NCBI GenBank assembly: GCA_011523485.1
Contig: WTGR01000031.1
Span: 1 to 7,700, forward strand
DNA length: 7,700 nt
Direction: 5' to 3'
From: Acidobacteriota bacterium
GTDB lineage: Bacteria; Acidobacteriota; Vicinamibacteria; Vicinamibacterales; UBA8438
Under the pieces are notes generated by a model that worked only from the letters and a program-made list of their open reading frames with translations, searched no databases and was not told the origin of the DNA. This document shows positions 5,141 to 7,700 of the stretch, in pieces (positions within the stretch are counted from its first letter, which is position 1; every line of letters starts with the position of its first letter). Both the position numbers and the translations under genes were made by a program.

Positions 5141-7700
5141 CTATCCCTTCTCACGGCGTGTGTGGCGCCGACGATGCGGGTGAAGCGCCCCGGCGAACTC
5201 GCGCGCCGTCGCCGGCCGCGCCGAGCGGGGAGCCGACAGCATCGCCACCGTCCAGTCGGTCACGGCCGACGGCGATTCGTCGCTCGCCGCCGGCCGGCCG
5301 GGGCGGGCGGGGCGTTGCCGCCAAGTCCTGTTCGCCACCTCGCCCGCCTCCCCGCCGGCGAAGGGATGTTCACCCGTCACCATCTCGTGCAGCACCACGC
5401 ACAACGACCACACGTCGTCGGCCTCGTCGGCCGGGCGTCCGGCGAGGACCTCGGGCGAGAGATAACGCAACGTCCCACCCGCGGCGTCGGCGTCGGCGCT
5501 CGCGCGCGCCAGGCCGAAGTCGAGCAGCTTCGGCGAGCCGCTCGCCGTGAATCCAATGTTGCTCGGCTTGACGTCGCCGTGCACGTAGCCCGCCTCGTGC
5601 AGGGTCGCCAGCGCGTCGGCCAGCAGCGTGGTCATCGAGAGCGCCTCGTCCGGCGGCACGCGCTCGCGGTCGAGCCGGTCGGCGAGCGTGCCGCCCCCCA
5701 CGAACTCGACTACCAGGAACGGGCGGCTGCGCCACGACTCGATTCCGTGGACCTGGGCCACCGCCGGATGCGACACCGTCGCCATCGCCCACGCTTCCGG
5801 CTTGAGCCCCTGCAGGCGCGAGGCCGACATGTCGGCCAGCGTCTTGATCGCCACGTCCCGGTCGAGCCGCAGATCGCGCGCCAGATACACCGTTCCCATG
5901 CCCCCGCTGCCCAGCCGCCGCGTCAGCCTGTACTTGCCGGCGAGCAGCTTCGGGACGTCCGCCTCGACGTATTCCGACCCGCAGTCGCACGGGAGCGCCT
6001 CGCCGGCTCCCCGCAGGCAGCGGCACACGGGGCACTCCTGCGCCGGCGGCTCTTCGCGCCGCACCTGCTCCCCCGGACCGTGCGCGACCGCCAGGCGCCC
6101 GACTGCCAGCCCCGCCGCCGCGGCCACCGCCTCGAGAAACGGGACGTCGACCAGACGCACAGGCCGGCTGTCGAAGCGGAGGCCGACCACCAGCACGCCG
6201 AGCAACTCCGCGCCCGCGCTGGGCACCGGTACCAGCACGTCGGCGTCCGCTTCGACGACCCACGCCGCGTCGGCTGCGGGCAGCAGGCCGAGGAACGACG
6301 TCGTGTCGCTCGGATGGACCCGCAACGAGCCGCCCGCCGCTTCGAGGACGCTGACGATCACGGAGGCTCGCGGCAGCGGCGCGGTCCTCGTGTCCGGCGC
6401 GCGGAAGTCATGTGCTTCCGCCAGCGGGTCGGGGGCGACCAGCAGGATGGCGGGAGAACCGCATCCATGCCAGACCGTCCGCTTCACGGTCCGTTGGATC
6501 GTAGCGAGCCGTCCGGCTCGCGCCAGCGCTCTTCCCGCGGCAGCCAATGCCTTCCGCTGCTCCACGGTTTCCGGATAGATCCAGGCATCGAGTCGGACCA
6601 GCAGCCGCTCGCGACGCAGCACCAGCAGCAGCAGAATGCCCGTTGCCGCGGCGAGCGCCTGCGCCAGCGGATCCGCGACGACCGCGCCCACGGTCCGCTC
6701 GGGACGGCTGGCCAGCAGCCAGACCAGCATCAGCGCCGCCGCCGCGGCCAGCCCCCCCGGGACGCGTCCCCCCGCCAGCAGCCGCATGCAGAACGCGCGC
6801 ACCAGCTCGCGCGCGTGCGGGACACGAGACGCGAGCACCGCGTACCACAGCAGCACGATCCCGGAAAACCGCAGCAGCTCGACCACCGCCACGGCGGGAG
6901 TCCATCGGTAGTTGGACAGCCAACTGCCCGCCGAAAACGCCTCGACCAGGGCGTAGCCGGCGGTCGCTCCGGACCAGACCAGGAACCCGACCGCGAACAG
7001 GACGACGCGTCTGATTTCGCCGGCTGCCGCCGTGCGCGCACGCAGCAGCAGCACGCCGACCGCCCACAGCCGGAGTAGTTCCAGAAGGGCGAGTTGCGCA
7101 TCGAAGCTCACCCAGAAGACCGTCTCGGACAGATAGCCCGCGCGCGCGACCTCCAGCACCGTCACCAACGTCATCCACATGACGCAGCCGAGCGCCGCAC
7201 TGACCACGACCATCCGGCGCGCGAGGTCGTCGAGTCGAGTGGCCCGCTGCGCACGAGGACACTCCCGCACGAACGCCCACAGGAACGCAGGCGCGAACAG
7301 GAACGGGTACACGTAGGGGTAACCGAACAGGTCGGCCTGCGGAACATCCCGCAGCGACGCCAGCATCGGAAACGGATTCGCGAGCGTCGCATTGACGATG
7401 AAGTACGCGCCGAGCAACCAGTTGCGCCGATCGCGGTGCCCCCCGGACAGAAACAGGGCCGCACTCACGCTGGACCCGATCAGCAAGGTCGCCAGATAGA
7501 CGGCAAGGTCCCCGAACTCCCGATGGTAGGGTTCCCAGGCCCAGGGCAACAGGAGCAACGTTGCCGCCGCCTGGATCGCGGCGAAGCCGACCAGCGCCCG
7601 GACGGCGCGCCGCGCAAGGAGGCCGGCACCGATGGCGGCGAGCGGCGCCGCCGGGCCCGGCGGCGTGCTCGCCGATGCGCGGAAGCAGGAAGCGATGCGC
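5141..7700 (-). CDS. Membrane-anchored Ser/Thr protein kinase with GAF-like module, N-terminus outside window
   Basis: The frame is open to the right edge (about 852 codons visible), and the membrane segment at 7590-7535 begins before any credible start, so the true start is off-window. The visible protein has about nine or ten hydrophobic segments (7590 to about 6600), then a cytoplasmic GAF-like region (about 6450-6080, including LLGVLVVGLRFD), a Cys cluster (CPVCRC 6017-6034 and CDC 5981-5989), and a Hanks-type kinase domain (about 5935-5180). Kinase landmarks are the loop GSGGMGTVY, the VAIK lysine at 5843-5845, HGDVKPSN at 5558-5581, DFG at 5513-5521 and SPE in place of APE. The catalytic Asp is present, but the preceding residue is Gly instead of Arg, making it a non-RD kinase that may not need activation-loop phosphorylation. 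It probably phosphorylates proteins in response to a signal sensed by the membrane or GAF part. I associate this layout with Acidobacteriota. The C-terminus ends in a basic tail soon after the kinase domain. Confidence 0.87.
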   Translation of the reverse strand, partial: RIASCFRASASTPPGPAAPLAAIGAGLLARRAVRALVGFAAIQAAATLLLLPWAWEPYHREFGDLAVYLATLLIGSSVSAALFLSGGHRDRRNWLLGAYFIVNATLANPFPMLASLRDVPQADLFGYPYVYPFLFAPAFLWAFVRECPRAQRATRLDDLARRMVVVSAALGCVMWMTLVTVLEVARAGYLSETVFWVSFDAQLALLELLRLWAVGVLLLRARTAAAGEIRRVVLFAVGFLVWSGATAGYALVEAFSAGSWLSNYRWTPAVAVVELLRFSGIVLLWYAVLASRVPHARELVRAFCMRLLAGGRVPGGLAAAAALMLVWLLASRPERTVGAVVADPLAQALAAATGILLLLVLRRERLLVRLDAWIYPETVEQRKALAAAGRALARAGRLATIQRTVKRTVWHGCGSPAILLVAPDPLAEAHDFRAPDTRTAPLPRASVIVSVLEAAGGSLRVHPSDTTSFLGLLPAADAAWVVEADADVLVPVPSAGAELLGVLVVGLRFDSRPVRLVDVPFLEAVAAAAGLAVGRLAVAHGPGEQVRREEPPAQECPVCRCLRGAGEALPCDCGSEYVEADVPKLLAGKYRLTRRLGSGGMGTVYLARDLRLDRDVAIKTLADMSASRLQGLKPEAWAMATVSHPAVAQVHGIESWRSRPFLVVEFVGGGTLADRLDRERVPPDEALSMTTLLADALATLHEAGYVHGDVKPSNIGFTASGSPKLLDFGLARASADADAAGGTLRYLSPEVLAGRPADEADDVWSLCVVLHEMVTGEHPFAGGEAGEVANRTWRQRPARPGRPAASDESPSAVTDWTVAMLSAPRSARPATAREFAGALHPHRRRHTRREKG

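Noticed and set aside
5057..7078. 673-codon open frame on the plus strand opposite the kinase gene
   Set aside because: It is an antisense shadow produced by high GC and third-position bias. The product is Arg/His/Gln-rich with no recognisable domain, while the minus strand encodes clear kinase motifs and membrane segments.
1..7700. CRISPR array, tRNA, rRNA, or a classical restriction-modification set
   Set aside because: There is no regularly spaced repeat series, no cloverleaf or rRNA-like sequence that I could see, and no methyltransferase motif in any of the supported proteins.

Overview
This is a GC-rich bacterial window in which every gene I can support lies on the minus strand. The right-hand gene has an architecture (many membrane spans, a GAF-like module, a short Cys cluster, then a Ser/Thr kinase domain) that I associate with Acidobacteriota. 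The phylum is an inference from architecture and base composition; there is no rRNA or other marker gene here.

Reading right to left, in the direction of transcription: (1) 7700-5141 holds a large membrane-anchored serine/threonine protein kinase whose N-terminus lies beyond the right edge. (2) 4852-3881 encodes a DUF481 (YdiY-like) outer-membrane beta-barrel protein with a signal peptide, preceded by a 288-bp gap containing an 8-bp tandem repeat. (3) 3880-3608 is a gene-free spacer with a 24-bp-period direct repeat and a small inverted repeat. (4) 3607-357 is a tight four-gene operon: a 122-aa protein of unknown function; a 359-aa PD-(D/E)XK-fold protein whose catalytic lysine is replaced by threonine; a 249-aa paralogue with an intact E-N-K motif but no C-terminal domain; and a 332-aa protein with a NucS/RecB-like PD-(D/E)XK nuclease domain. 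Gaps inside the operon are 15, 7 and 31 bp, and each downstream gene has its own Shine-Dalgarno sequence. (5) 356-148 is a non-coding gap. (6) 147-1 is the 5' end of an IS110-family transposase that runs off the left edge.

The operon is the most interesting part. It combines three nuclease-fold genes, one of them apparently catalytically dead, with a small unknown protein, and it directly adjoins an IS110 element. This is the layout of an accessory, possibly defensive, gene module. It does not match any named anti-phage or restriction-modification system I recognise, and no methyltransferase, helicase or ATPase is visible in it. A defence role is inferred from fold and context only. The kinase and DUF481 genes look like ordinary chromosomal genes and I see no functional link between them and the operon. 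No tRNA, rRNA, CRISPR array or convincing promoter or terminator was found.
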